Source: an uncultured bacterium (GTDB lineage: Bacteria > Oederibacteriota > PGYV01 > Palsa-1178). Taken from it: DNA of 64,000 bases. Below are positions 25,487 through 34,009 of this stretch, one piece after another (the stretch's first letter is position 1; the number at the start of each line of letters is the position of its first letter). The notes beneath the pieces are model-generated. The model saw nothing but the letters and a program-made list of their open reading frames with translations. It made no database searches and had not been told where the DNA came from. Location: positions 124,001 to 188,000 of the forward strand of contig CALAOR010000077.1 of the NCBI GenBank assembly GCA_937889595.1. Direction: 5' to 3'. Both the position numbers and the translations under genes were made by a program.

Positions 25487-25497
25487 AGATATGTCAA
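25469..25497 (-). promoter_or_regulatory. Promoter of AbrB-FliG gene
   Basis: On the minus strand TTGACA (25497-25492), 17 bases, TATGCT (25474-25469). The start would be near 25462, about 40 bases before ATG 25420. Confidence 0.65.
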
Positions 25498-25644
25498 GTG
25501 TTATTTCAGATTATTTTAGCAGTTAAAAACAAGGTCAAAGATTTTTCATTATATTTTTAGCCAATAAAAGTATCTCAGGCGTGCGAAAGATATGATTTGA
25601 TTTAATTAGGAATGAGTTTCAAAAAAATCATTACAAAAGTACGG

Positions 25645-27444
25645 CTAATACTGAAATGGATAAAACGGCAGAATAAATTTGAATTGCGCGCCTTTATCCA
25701 CCCCTTCAGATTCGGCCCAGATGGCTCCGTCGTGAGCCTGGATGATATTTTTAACGATTGTAAGCCCGAGCCCCGTCCCTTTCCTCTTGTCACCGCTTTC
25801 ACCAAACTGGGAAAAACGGTCAAAAACTTTTTCCAGATCACCTGCAACAATACCACGGCCTTCGTCTTTTACAGCCACATATACGTATTCAGCTTCACCG
25901 CGCTCCAACTTCGATATATCCGCATATCCGGGAATTTTAACATTATTGTCCGTTACCTTTTCGGCAGAAAGCGTAACTTTTGTTTTCCTCAGGGAAAACT
26001 TTACCGCGTTTCCAAGCAGATTTTCTATAACCTGCCACATCCTGAATTCATCGGCCGACAGGATAAGCCCGCCGGATTTTAGGACCGTGACAATTTCTAT
26101 TCCTTTTTCTTCGGCAACACCCCTGATTTCTTTTACTGCATTTTCGATTATATCCACCATATCCGTTTTTGTCTTATCAAGCGTAAAAACGCTGCCTTCC
26201 ATTTTTGCGACATCAAGCATATTGTTGATAAGCTTCAGCTGCCGTTTTGCGTTATTGTTGATCGTCGCCAGTATGTCTTTTTGCTCCGGAGTAAGCCTGT
26301 CTTTTTCTTCATGTAAAAGAATCGACACAAAACCCATTATTGAAGCCACAGGCGTCCTTAAGTCATGCGTAAGCGTATCAATAAGCCCCGACTTTATCTC
26401 ATCAAGTTTTTTTAATTTTGTAATATCCGTTATCAGGCATACAATGCCGGCATTTATTCCCCCGCGTTTCAGCAATGAAGCCGTCAACATTCCATATAAT
26501 ATTGTTTTGTCCGCTTTGACGAGATTTACTTCCCTGGAAATCAAGTTTCCTTCGGATACGATCTCCGGGACTATCTTCGACGCCGTAACTTCTCCATCCG
26601 CAAACAACACACTTATATTTTTGCCTTTTATACCGTCCTTGCTAAGGCCCATTATCCCTGTCAGGGCGTCGTTTACTTCTATTATTACGCCGTCCGGCTC
26701 CATCAGCATCATAATTTCAGAGGAATACCGGAATATGGAGGAGGCCGCGTATGCCGGTGTCAGCACCATAAAATCATAGAAATTCATCGCGGCAACAATA
26801 CCTACCACGACAAGCAGAACATCAAGATTTGCTGAATTTGAAATAAAAGCGAATTGCCCTTTTAATTTCAGCACATACATCAGTAACACGCTGATAACAG
26901 CAAAACCCACTATTATTTTCGCCTGAATCTGCCTTATCCTGTTCAGCGAAAAAAGCGCCGTGTATATGAGCAGCAGTATGGTACCCAGGACAAATATTGA
27001 ATCAGGTATATTGTACAATACGGCCAATCTCCCCGTGTTATTAATGCACCAGCCGTATAACTCCTTATGCATTTCCTGTATTGCCCCATTCCAGTTCAAT
27101 ACCGTTATTAAAACAACATAAAACAGTATAATCCCGTTAAAAATTTTTGAGTCCGCTATTTTTTTAAACTTTGAAAGGCCCAGGGTAAGAAGAAAAGCGA
27201 GCGGAGACGAGGCTATCCAGGCTATTGCGGTAAATTTCTGGATGTTATCGGCTATTTCAAAAGAAACGCAGGTGTTTTGAACCAGTACTTTTTCAAGGCT
27301 TGCCACGGCAAAGCAGCAACTGAACAGGAACAGCCTTATCCTCTGGTTTATCTGGAGTTTTCCGCTTAATATATACACAGCCAAAGACAAATAAATTATA
27401 AATGCCGCAAATTGTATATAGGTAACCGTTTCAAGACATATCAT
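25645..27444 (-). CDS. Orphan membrane sensor histidine kinase with PAS domain
   Basis: The 599-residue protein starts with about seven or eight membrane helices (residues 5-235), like the 7TM-type histidine kinase sensor regions. A PAS domain follows (MLMEPDGVIIEVNDALTGIM, about residues 245-350). The HisKA helix has the phospho-accepting His in LIDTLTHDLRTPVASIMGF. The ATPase domain has N box VIENLLGNAVKFS, G1 VKDEGRGIV and G2 GTGLGLTIVKNIIQAHDG. All catalytic motifs are intact, so it is active in principle. No response regulator is adjacent. The signal is probably a membrane or small-molecule cue sensed by the helices and PAS domain. Confidence 0.93.
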   Translation of the reverse strand: MICLETVTYIQFAAFIIYLSLAVYILSGKLQINQRIRLFLFSCCFAVASLEKVLVQNTCVSFEIADNIQKFTAIAWIASSPLAFLLTLGLSKFKKIADSKIFNGIILFYVVLITVLNWNGAIQEMHKELYGWCINNTGRLAVLYNIPDSIFVLGTILLLIYTALFSLNRIRQIQAKIIVGFAVISVLLMYVLKLKGQFAFISNSANLDVLLVVVGIVAAMNFYDFMVLTPAYAASSIFRYSSEIMMLMEPDGVIIEVNDALTGIMGLSKDGIKGKNISVLFADGEVTASKIVPEIVSEGNLISREVNLVKADKTILYGMLTASLLKRGGINAGIVCLITDITKLKKLDEIKSGLIDTLTHDLRTPVASIMGFVSILLHEEKDRLTPEQKDILATINNNAKRQLKLINNMLDVAKMEGSVFTLDKTKTDMVDIIENAVKEIRGVAEEKGIEIVTVLKSGGLILSADEFRMWQVIENLLGNAVKFSLRKTKVTLSAEKVTDNNVKIPGYADISKLERGEAEYVYVAVKDEGRGIVAGDLEKVFDRFSQFGESGDKRKGTGLGLTIVKNIIQAHDGAIWAESEGVDKGAQFKFILPFYPFQY

Positions 27445-27491
27445 CGAAATTCCTTTCTTGTTTCCTTGTATCCCTATAAACCGCAGTCCGT

Positions 27492-27520
27492 ATTATATGC
27501 CTTGTTATTGGTTATAGCAA
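27492..27520 (-). promoter_or_regulatory. Promoter of sensor kinase gene
   Basis: On the minus strand TTGCTA (27520-27515), 17 bases, TATAAT (27497-27492). The expected start is near 27485, about 40 bases before ATG 27444. Confidence 0.55.
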
Positions 27521-27566
27521 CACTAGAAAAAATTATTTCAATAACATGGTTCAATACCGCCCCCTG

Positions 27567-28667
27567 TTAAAACGCTTCCATCAGGTCCAGGTACAGCTGG
27601 GGGTCCCCGCCGGAAAACGCTAGGTCAAAACGCAGGGGGGAATCCATGAAGTCAAACGGTTTCCAGTGTATCCCAAACCCGTAGGATATCTTAATGCCGT
27701 CAGTTTTGAAATAATCGATCCTTGGAGCGACCTGCCCTAAGCAGACAAAAACAGCGCCGCGGAAAGTCCAGAATATCGGAAAACGGTATTCAACCTGACC
27801 GGTAATATAATCATAATCCGTATAACGACCCTCATAATATCCGCGCATCAAGTACAGTCCTCCCAGCCTCGGTATAGCCCTAAGCGGGGTCCCTATGCCG
27901 TAAAACTTGGCAACAATATTAAAAGCCAGGATGTTTTCCCGGAAAACAGTGTAATAACCTCTGTAATCCGCGTCAAACATATAACTATTTGATGATGCAC
28001 CCAGGGCTTTTGCCGAAAGATCCGCTTTTAAATCAAGAAAAAAGCCGCTGCCGGGAGAGTATCTCCTGTCGCGGGCTTCCCACAGGAATCTGAATCCCGG
28101 AGACGACACGGCCCCCCCGCCGCTTCCGGGTATCAAACCGGACGCAATCAACCCGCCTGTTTCCCGCGCAATTATATCGTACGCGAGAAATTTATAATAT
28201 AAGCCGATATAAATTCTTGGCGCTATTTCTTTTAATAAGGAAACCGTTATCCCGCCTTCTATATAGCTGAAATTCTCAGAATCATAGACGGTAGTATCCG
28301 GGCCCAGGCCCCAAAAAAAAGAGGAATATTTATTGAATATTGGCTCGGCATTAAAAAACCATTCGCTTCCTCCAAAATATTTTTCCACGACAAGATCAAA
28401 CTGCAATTGGCGTTTTTGGGTATATAGAACTGAAAAAACAGCGGTGTCGGGCTTGGCAGTGAGCGAGAGCGCTTCAGGCACCCCTGAGTATAGAGCCGCA
28501 ACACCAAGGCCTATGCCGGTCTCAGGAGACACCGTAAAAGCCGGCAACGGCATAATGCTCCAGTTGTACCCGGAATCAGACGCAGTTGCTTTAGCGGGAA
28601 ATATGCACGACATCAACACAACAGTCAGGAACAAAAAAAATCCCGCAATTATTTTCCTTGATATCAT
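27567..28667 (-). CDS. Omp85/BamA-like surface-antigen beta-barrel protein
   Basis: The 366-residue protein has a signal peptide (cleavage after AKATA, about residue 28) and then a 16-strand-type barrel. The strand patterns resemble the bacterial surface antigen (D15) domain: GIGLGVAALYSG, YTQKRQLQFDLVVEKYFGG, FRFLWEARDRRYSPGSGFFL, RLGGLYLMRGYYEGRYTDYD (the conserved G-x-RGY/F-x-G-R lid-lock type motif), and a terminal strand ending in F. There is no POTRA domain, so it is not BamA itself. It belongs with POTRA-less Omp85 relatives thought to move lipids or proteins across the outer membrane. It has its own transcription unit. Confidence 0.82.
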   Translation of the reverse strand: MISRKIIAGFFLFLTVVLMSCIFPAKATASDSGYNWSIMPLPAFTVSPETGIGLGVAALYSGVPEALSLTAKPDTAVFSVLYTQKRQLQFDLVVEKYFGGSEWFFNAEPIFNKYSSFFWGLGPDTTVYDSENFSYIEGGITVSLLKEIAPRIYIGLYYKFLAYDIIARETGGLIASGLIPGSGGGAVSSPGFRFLWEARDRRYSPGSGFFLDLKADLSAKALGASSNSYMFDADYRGYYTVFRENILAFNIVAKFYGIGTPLRAIPRLGGLYLMRGYYEGRYTDYDYITGQVEYRFPIFWTFRGAVFVCLGQVAPRIDYFKTDGIKISYGFGIHWKPFDFMDSPLRFDLAFSGGDPQLYLDLMEAF

Positions 28668-28858
28668 TGTTTCCCCGTTTCCGTCGTCCTGAAAATGCCG
28701 GGATTTTACCTGTATAATCCCCGCCTATTTTAAGTATACTCCATAAATGTCCATTAATACATCCTTAAAAACCCGTTCGGTACGTAGAGCATGTTAAGTT
28801 ATCCCGCTCGTCTCCGGCTTCGCCTCCGACTTAACCGGGGATTGGTGGTTGCCACAAA

Positions 28859-28890
28859 AAAAAGAGGCGGGAAAAACCCGCCTCTTTTAT
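28859..28890. terminator. Bidirectional rho-independent terminator
   Basis: AAAAGAGGCGGG, a five-A loop, CCCGCCTCTTTT: a GC-rich stem with A-tract and T-tract on either side. It lies 36 bases downstream of the barrel gene at 28926-29558 (minus strand) and ends that transcript. Confidence 0.9.
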
Positions 28891-28925
28891 ATATAACTTA
28901 ATTTCAATAATAACTTGCTAAAAAT

Positions 28926-29558
28926 TCATTTCCAGGCGTAGCCTATATTAGCTCCCCATCTTGGTATAATCGGAGTATATGTAGCTAAAGTGCCTGCAAC
29001 TGTAGGGGCGCCTCCTCCTATACCGTATGCAATCCCGACTATGCAATCAACCACAAACCCGTTATGCCATATCCACCTGTACCCACCTTGTCCGCCTATG
29101 GTGACCGCAAAAGAAGTGCCGCTTTGTGTCGTTATATAATCATAACTGAAGGTCACGACCTGAAAACCTGCGGAAGGACCCGCAAACCAGCCGTTTAAAG
29201 CGTGTTTCTGAAAATACCAGTTGTATTCGCAGCTTGCCCCGATCGTATTGAAATTCCATCCCGGATAACCAAACCACTGGTCATAGACGTTAATTCCAAG
29301 CCCGTTTGTCTTTCCCATTGCCGTTTCATAGTGAACGTTCACCAGGCCAAAAATAAGGTCCAGCGGGTTTAATTCAATCAGATTCGTTTGATTCGCCCAA
29401 TCTGTAACGCCCTTACCTGATAAGGCATTTGCAAAAGAATCAGATGAATCTGATGAGTCCGTGGATGCTTTCGTGACCGTAGATTTTTTTGACTTTGCGG
29501 ACAACGGCACTGATAAAACAAAGATCAACACTGACAACAACACGATAATTTTTTTCAT
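28926..29558 (-). CDS. Secreted or outer-membrane protein, probable barrel
   Basis: The 210-residue protein has a signal peptide (MKKIIVLLSVLIFVLSVPLS, cleavage after LSA), a Lys/Thr/Ser-rich low-complexity segment (SKKSTVTKASTDSSDSSDSF) and then alternating beta-strand sequence rich in Trp, Tyr and Gly. The C-terminus IPRWGANIGYAWK resembles a closing strand. The strand pattern, with short strands and an aromatic girdle (YNWYF, WFAGPSAGFQVVTFSY, GGYRWIWH), suits an 8-strand barrel. No family is recognised. It is a single gene with a strong promoter and a strong terminator, suggesting abundant, independent expression. Confidence 0.72.
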   Translation of the reverse strand: MKKIIVLLSVLIFVLSVPLSAKSKKSTVTKASTDSSDSSDSFANALSGKGVTDWANQTNLIELNPLDLIFGLVNVHYETAMGKTNGLGINVYDQWFGYPGWNFNTIGASCEYNWYFQKHALNGWFAGPSAGFQVVTFSYDYITTQSGTSFAVTIGGQGGYRWIWHNGFVVDCIVGIAYGIGGGAPTVAGTLATYTPIIPRWGANIGYAWK

Positions 29559-29608
29559 TTTCCCGTTCCTCCTTAAATTTGACTAAATTACAACTATATT
29601 ACTTGCAT

Positions 29609-29638
29609 ATTATACATTTTGTCTTCCCCTTTAGTCAA
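29609..29638 (-). promoter_or_regulatory. Promoter of barrel gene 28926-29558
   Basis: On the minus strand TTGACT (29638-29633), 18 bases, TATAAT (29614-29609). The leader is about 45 bases and AAGGAGG precedes the ATG. Confidence 0.7.
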
Positions 29639-29761
29639 TAACAATTTTGATGCTATGCGCATAAATCCTTCCACAACCTGTTTCGTTAGAACAAAGGCCC
29701 AACCCTACCGTCAGTATAAACAAAACGTTACGGATAAAGATGCGCCTACACGGGCAAGCAA

Positions 29762-29820
29762 AAAGATACTATCGGGAAACCCTATAAAACCATGAAATTC
29801 TTAATCGTGTCCGGTGCGGA
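29762..29820 (+). repeat. Dispersed GTGTCCGGT repeat, copy 2
   Basis: GATACTATCGGGAAACCC, then ATGAAATTCTTAATCGTGTCC. It aligns with the reverse complement of 3529-3586 and with 52091-52140. It lies in the 448-base gap between the barrel gene and the sod gene; no frame in that gap looks coding. Confidence 0.6.
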
Positions 29821-29889
29821 TATTGTATGTAAGGCAGGATTAAAACACTGCGGCCTGCTGCGTATCAATTCATTCAAAAGGAAAAAAAA

Positions 29890-29950
29890 TACGGCTGGGT
29901 AATATAAGGGGTTGTGGATAGGGGTATCCATTGGGAGGTACCCAGCCGTA
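29890..29950. repeat. 12-bp inverted repeat downstream of sod
   Basis: TACGGCTGGGTA (29890-29901) and TACCCAGCCGTA (29939-29950) are perfect inverted copies around a 37-base G-rich loop. An A-tract precedes and TTTTT follows a few bases on, so it could end the sod transcript or be a structured RNA element. Confidence 0.55.
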
Positions 29951-30006
29951 ATTATATCCTGTTTTTGGCTTGATCAAACAGCCATTTAAATGAGCGTTTA
30001 ATAATA

Positions 30007-30597
30007 TTACTTTTTCGCATCCATATGGTTGTGCATGACGAATTCCCAGTTTATCAGGGTCCAGAACGCTTCTATATAATCAGCCCTTTTGTTGCGGTAA
30101 TCTATGTAATAGGCGTGTTCCCACACGTCCAAAACAAGCAATGGTTTTTTGCCTTCCACGAGCGGGTTTCCCGCGTTTTGCGAACTTATTATCGAAAGCG
30201 TCTCATTACCGTTATCCACCAGCCATACCCAGCCTGACCCGAAAAGTCCAAGTGCGGCCTCAGAAAACTTTGCCTTAAGCTCACCAAGCGACCCGAAGCT
30301 TTTGTTGATAAGCAGCATAAACCCTTCGTCAAGTTCAGGCTCCTGTTTGGCCCGTAAGCAGTTCCAGAAAAAAGAATGGTTCCAGTGCTGGGCAGCGTTG
30401 TTGTAAACCGGCCCTTTTGCTTTTTTGACTATAGCGTCCAGTTCCATTTTCTCAAATTCGGTGCCCTTTATAAGCTTGTTCAAATTCACAACGTAAGTGT
30501 TGTGATGCTTGCCATAATGATACTCAAACGTCTCCGCGGAAATAAGCGGTGCAAGCGCGTCCTTCTTATAAGGCAGTTCAGGCAGTTTATGTTCCAT
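30007..30597 (-). CDS. sod: Superoxide dismutase, Fe/Mn family
   Basis: The enzyme disproportionates superoxide to peroxide and oxygen in the cytoplasm. The 196 residues match the family. The four metal ligands are recognisable: His27 in FEYHYGKHHNTYV, a His in AAQHWNHSFFWN, and Asp and His in LDVWEHAYYIDYRN. FLFGSGWVWLV is also seen as GLFGSGWVWLVDNG. A Gln in the SAALGLFGSG to SQNAGNP region suggests the iron-type arrangement, but metal choice cannot be settled by eye. GGAGG lies before ATG 30597. It is a single gene; its presence points to at least occasional exposure to oxygen. Confidence 0.96.
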   Translation of the reverse strand: MEHKLPELPYKKDALAPLISAETFEYHYGKHHNTYVVNLNKLIKGTEFEKMELDAIVKKAKGPVYNNAAQHWNHSFFWNCLRAKQEPELDEGFMLLINKSFGSLGELKAKFSEAALGLFGSGWVWLVDNGNETLSIISSQNAGNPLVEGKKPLLVLDVWEHAYYIDYRNKRADYIEAFWTLINWEFVMHNHMDAKK

Positions 30598-30690
30598 TTC
30601 GGCCTCCTTTATTTTCTATAAATATACAATATGCCCGCCTTTTTATATAGAACGGGTTTCCACTTTTTCTTGACTTTTTTCAACTTCCCT

Positions 30691-31734
30691 TCACCAAAGA
30701 TAATCCAGCGGGTTCATGACGGCATTGCCCTTGAAAATCGAGAAATGCAGATGCGGCCCGGTTGTCCTGCCTGTGTTGCCTGATTTGGCTATGAGCGAGC
30801 CGGCTTTTACCGTCTGCCCTGAATGCACAAATATCCGGCTTAAATGGCCGTATAGCGTTGTATAACCGTTGGGATGGGCTATCTTCACATAATTCCCGTA
30901 ACCATTTGACCAGCCTGCTTCCAGCACCTTCCCTAGCGCGGCCGCGCCGACCCACGTTCCTATGGGCGCGCTTATATCCACGCCGTTATGGAATTTTGTG
31001 ACGCCCTGCAGGATTGGGTCGTGTCTTAACCCCTTTAAAGAAGTGTACCTGCCGGACAAAGGCGAACGGAAAAGATACCTTTTTTCATATATTTTGGCGA
31101 TATTTTCATTCAGTTCAGCCGGCATGGCATCAGGGATGAACAGCATGTCGCCGTGGGAAAGAAAAAAACCTATGTTGTTTGCGTCCTTTAAATCCTTTTC
31201 CCCGACCCCGAATGCGTCTGCTATAACTTTAAGGCTTTCACCTGCTTTAACCTGGTGCAAAACACCGGCCTCGCTGGGCACTATGATGACCTGATCTTTC
31301 CGGGCCATCATGTCCTTAAGTTCGGGGTTACAGCCGATGATCGTATCCACATCTATGTTGTTTTGTTTGGCAACCGTCCAGAAATTTTCTTTTAATTTGA
31401 TCTTATACAGCCTGAAATCAACAGCTTTGGCTTTTGACTTTTTCTTAAGATAACAAAGCGCGTATTCCTTGTCCTTTGAGCATACGCAGTCAAACGTATC
31501 ATTCATAAGCCTGATGCCGTTGTCATTCATTGAGGCCGTGACGTCCGGAGCATTGCCGGGTATTGAAGCTTTTGCGGGTCCGTAAGCCGCGATTTCCGCG
31601 GAATTAAAATATATGGCGGTAAAAACAGCCGCAACCGCGCAGCCCGCAATCAATGACAATATGAACAGGCGCTTCACGGACAGATGTTTCAATTCACCGG
31701 ATGCCTGTGTTTTAAATTCCTGGATAAAATCCAT
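30691..31734 (-). CDS. LysM and M23 peptidase domain envelope protein
   Basis: The 347-residue protein starts at ATG 31734, chosen for its RBS (GGAGGGAACAAA); the longer frame begins with implausible hydrophobic sequence. One membrane anchor lies at residues about 22-42. Two LysM-like peptidoglycan-binding modules follow (FWTVAKQNNIDVDTIIGCNP and HQVKAGESLKVIADAFGVGE). The C-terminal M23 zinc endopeptidase domain has HNGVDISAPIG (H and D ligands) and GPHLHFSIF (HxH). With all ligands present it should be active on peptidoglycan crosslinks, or act as a NlpD/EnvC-like amidase activator if not. An inner-membrane, periplasm-facing cell-wall enzyme is inferred. Confidence 0.92.
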   Translation of the reverse strand: MDFIQEFKTQASGELKHLSVKRLFILSLIAGCAVAAVFTAIYFNSAEIAAYGPAKASIPGNAPDVTASMNDNGIRLMNDTFDCVCSKDKEYALCYLKKKSKAKAVDFRLYKIKLKENFWTVAKQNNIDVDTIIGCNPELKDMMARKDQVIIVPSEAGVLHQVKAGESLKVIADAFGVGEKDLKDANNIGFFLSHGDMLFIPDAMPAELNENIAKIYEKRYLFRSPLSGRYTSLKGLRHDPILQGVTKFHNGVDISAPIGTWVGAAALGKVLEAGWSNGYGNYVKIAHPNGYTTLYGHLSRIFVHSGQTVKAGSLIAKSGNTGRTTGPHLHFSIFKGNAVMNPLDYLW

Positions 31735-31862
31735 TTTGTTCCCTCCGTATGCCGTGTTTGTATATATATTTACCGGGAATGTAATTAAATTACAGAATAA
31801 CAACAGATAAAGCAATGTGTTTTTGTGAAGTTTTGTCCTGCTTATTCTGTTATATAAGAAAT

Positions 31863-32147
31863 CTACTCCAGAATAAAAGGAGGTGCGCGGGATGGGTATA
31901 GTTTTGTGTTATCGGAAGATATTGCACTATTAAATTTTGAGATTATAGCTGCAAAAACCGCAAGTACCCAAAATAACAAAGCCGCCGGGAGTATCGCGGC
32001 ATTTACAACATTCAGAAACGAGCATATCTCGCAGTTGTGTTCATGATGCCCGGTTGGGACATGATGATGTACCGCGGTAACGCCGGCCGCAAACAAAATA
32101 ACAGCTATGCACAAAAAAAGCGATATTTTCCTGAAATGTTTTTTCAT
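31863..32147 (-). CDS. Small His/Cys-rich membrane protein
   Basis: The 94-residue protein has two hydrophobic helices (residues 7-25 and about 50-70). Between them, on the presumed periplasmic side, is AVHHHVPTGHHEHNCEICSF: six histidines and a C-x-x-C pair. A similar HxH...CxxC arrangement is seen in DUF2946-like proteins near metal-transport genes. Metal binding is likely by composition; transport or sensing is a guess. It is divergent from an MFS exporter gene, with no shared operon. The C-terminal 20 residues are polar and Pro-rich. Confidence 0.7.
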   Translation of the reverse strand: MKKHFRKISLFLCIAVILFAAGVTAVHHHVPTGHHEHNCEICSFLNVVNAAILPAALLFWVLAVFAAIISKFNSAISSDNTKLYPSRAPPFILE

Positions 32148-32241
32148 TTGCCCTTCTTGTAATTTTATGTTTTGTATTATACAGCATCAGTATATTTTTG
32201 CAACATATGTTTTAAGACGATTGTCGTAAAAATAATATACC

Positions 32242-32270
32242 TTGACAGCCTCGCGGTTCTAAAATATAAT
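32242..32270 (+). promoter_or_regulatory. Consensus promoter of MFS exporter gene
   Basis: TTGACA (32242-32247), 17 bases, TATAAT (32265-32270): a perfect match to the housekeeping consensus. The start is expected near 32277, with a leader of about 34 bases before ATG 32311. Confidence 0.85.
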
Positions 32271-32310
32271 CCATTTCAATTAAAATCATATATATCCCAA
32301 TGGAGACGCT

Positions 32311-33546
32311 ATGCATGGCAGCGACGAAGAAAGTAAATCACTGTTAAGAAACACGGGGTTTTTGCTTTTTCTCTCTTCCCGCACTTTTTCAACCCTTGCC
32401 TACCAGATGCTCGCCGTCGCGATCGGCTGGCACGCGTATTTTATCACCCATTCGGTGTTTTTCCTCGGGCTCATAGGCCTCTTCCAGTTCATGCCCATGT
32501 TCCTGCTGACCATACCTGTCGGCCATGTGGCTGATAAATTTAACCGCAGGTTAATAGCGTTATCCTGCCAGGTCATTGAAACTGTATTGGTTGCCGGCCT
32601 TGCAATTTCAACCATGACCGGACATACCGGAAAATATATTTTGCTCTGCGTAATAACCCTGCTTGCCGCTGCCCGCGCTTTTGAGGGGCCTTCAATGCAG
32701 GCGCTCATGCCCGCGCTTGTGGGCGAGGCGGCGTTTCCCAGGGCAGCCGCATGGTCTGCCGCGACTTTTCAGGCCGCGTCAATAATAGGTCCTGCCGCAG
32801 GCGGCATTTTATACGCGGCTAAACCCGAGGTTGTATATATTACGGCGGCTTTTATGCTTTTATCCTCGGCCGCTGTCCTTTGTTTTATAAAACATGAGCA
32901 TCGGTTAAGTCCAGCCGGGCCCATAACTTTAACCTCGCTTTTTGCCGGGATTCATTTCATATTTTCCAGGCCCGTCATACTCGGTTCTATTTCGCTTGAC
33001 CTTTTTGCCGTGCTTCTGGGCGGGGCCACGGCATTACTGCCTGTTTATGCCGATAAGATACTTTTTGTCGGGCCGCTGGGTCTCGGCATATTAAGGGCCG
33101 CTCCCGCTGCAGGGGCGTTGTTGATATCATTTTATCTTGCCCGCAGGCCGGTTAAGAAGAGAGCGGGCTATACAATGTTCACGGCTGTAGTTGTATTCGG
33201 CCTCTCTACCATAGTCTTTGCCTTATCAAGGTCATTCTGGCTTTCCCTTGCATCGCTGGTCATACTCGGCGCCGCGGATGTCTTCAGCGTCGTGATAAGG
33301 TCTTCTCTCGTGCAGATCGGGACGCCGGATAACATGCGCGGCAGGGTCAGCGCCGTCAATTCCCTGTTCATCGGCACCTCAAACCAGCTTGGGGAATTTG
33401 AATCAGGGGCAACCGCAGCATGGTTCGGTACAGTACCGGCGGTCCTTATAGGCGGCATAGGCACGCTGATAATCGCCGGATTATGGATGAAATTTTTTCC
33501 AAAATTGCTGAACCTTAAAACGCTTGACAAAAAATCACTTTCTTAA
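32311..33546 (+). CDS. MFS transporter (EntS-like exporter group)
   Basis: The 411-residue protein has about 11-12 membrane helices. The MFS loop 2-3 motif is GHVADKFNRRLI, and the central loop contains a short hydrophilic region after KHEHRLS. The pattern IPVGHVADKFNRR and ARAFEGPSMQALMPALV is that of the enterobactin exporter-like MFS_3 group, which exports siderophores, macrolides or other small molecules. It lies tail to tail with, and overlaps by 4 bases, the lipoprotein of the TonB operon. A role in exporting a siderophore taken up by that receptor is tempting, but nothing else supports it. Confidence 0.88.
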   Translation: MHGSDEESKSLLRNTGFLLFLSSRTFSTLAYQMLAVAIGWHAYFITHSVFFLGLIGLFQFMPMFLLTIPVGHVADKFNRRLIALSCQVIETVLVAGLAISTMTGHTGKYILLCVITLLAAARAFEGPSMQALMPALVGEAAFPRAAAWSAATFQAASIIGPAAGGILYAAKPEVVYITAAFMLLSSAAVLCFIKHEHRLSPAGPITLTSLFAGIHFIFSRPVILGSISLDLFAVLLGGATALLPVYADKILFVGPLGLGILRAAPAAGALLISFYLARRPVKKRAGYTMFTAVVVFGLSTIVFALSRSFWLSLASLVILGAADVFSVVIRSSLVQIGTPDNMRGRVSAVNSLFIGTSNQLGEFESGATAAWFGTVPAVLIGGIGTLIIAGLWMKFFPKLLNLKTLDKKSLS

Positions 33547-33965
33547 TATCCCGTAATAACATCGTATATAAACCCCGTTATGGATGCCGCCAGGTACGCG
33601 GCTGCGGCGGTTATGCACATGGTTGCGAGAGGATTGTCGCGGTTGTTTTTCACCCTGAAAAAGGCATCCGAAACAATGTATGCCGTGATGGCGGCCGCTG
33701 AACCGGCGATCACCACGACCGTTTCTTTATTGTTTTTGCGCACTGCTTCCCTTTTCTTGATTTCCAGCCTGGTCAGCCTTTTCGCGCGGACCACAATTGT
33801 ATCAGCATCAAAAAACGTTTCCTGCCTGGTTTGTATAACCTTGTTTTCATAATTATAAACCTGATTATCCGGCTTTTTCCCGGCCGAAGCGCAGCCGGAC
33901 ATAAAAAAAATAAGACAAATAAGAACAACAATTATACAGCGCACATCCTGCCCTGCCTTACGCAT
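33543..33965 (-). CDS. Lipoprotein with TonB-box-like motif, last gene of TonB operon
   Basis: The protein is 140 residues from ATG 33965 (RBS AAGGAG 11 bases upstream; the GTG four codons earlier overlaps the RBS). A lipobox (FMSGCAS) gives a lipidated N-terminal cysteine. About 35 residues later comes DADTIVVRAKRLTRLEIKKR, which closely matches DAVVVRAKRDKNEVIKT in the neighbouring receptor, the segment that serves as its TonB box. Two hydrophobic helices follow (about residues 70-90 and 108-130). The gene lies 45 bases after the receptor gene on the same strand. An accessory lipoprotein that engages TonB or the receptor is inferred; no family is recognised. Confidence 0.7.
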   Translation of the reverse strand: MRKAGQDVRCIIVVLICLIFFMSGCASAGKKPDNQVYNYENKVIQTRQETFFDADTIVVRAKRLTRLEIKKREAVRKNNKETVVVIAGSAAAITAYIVSDAFFRVKNNRDNPLATMCITAAAAYLAASITGFIYDVITGY

Positions 33966-34009
33966 GTTGATTTTCACTCCTTAAATTTATTATAACGCTC
34001 TATGCCCTG

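Noticed and set aside
32311-33977. Siderophore export-import system made of the MFS exporter and the TonB operon
   Set aside because: The genes are convergent, have separate promoters, and no siderophore synthesis gene is nearby; kept only as a weak possibility.
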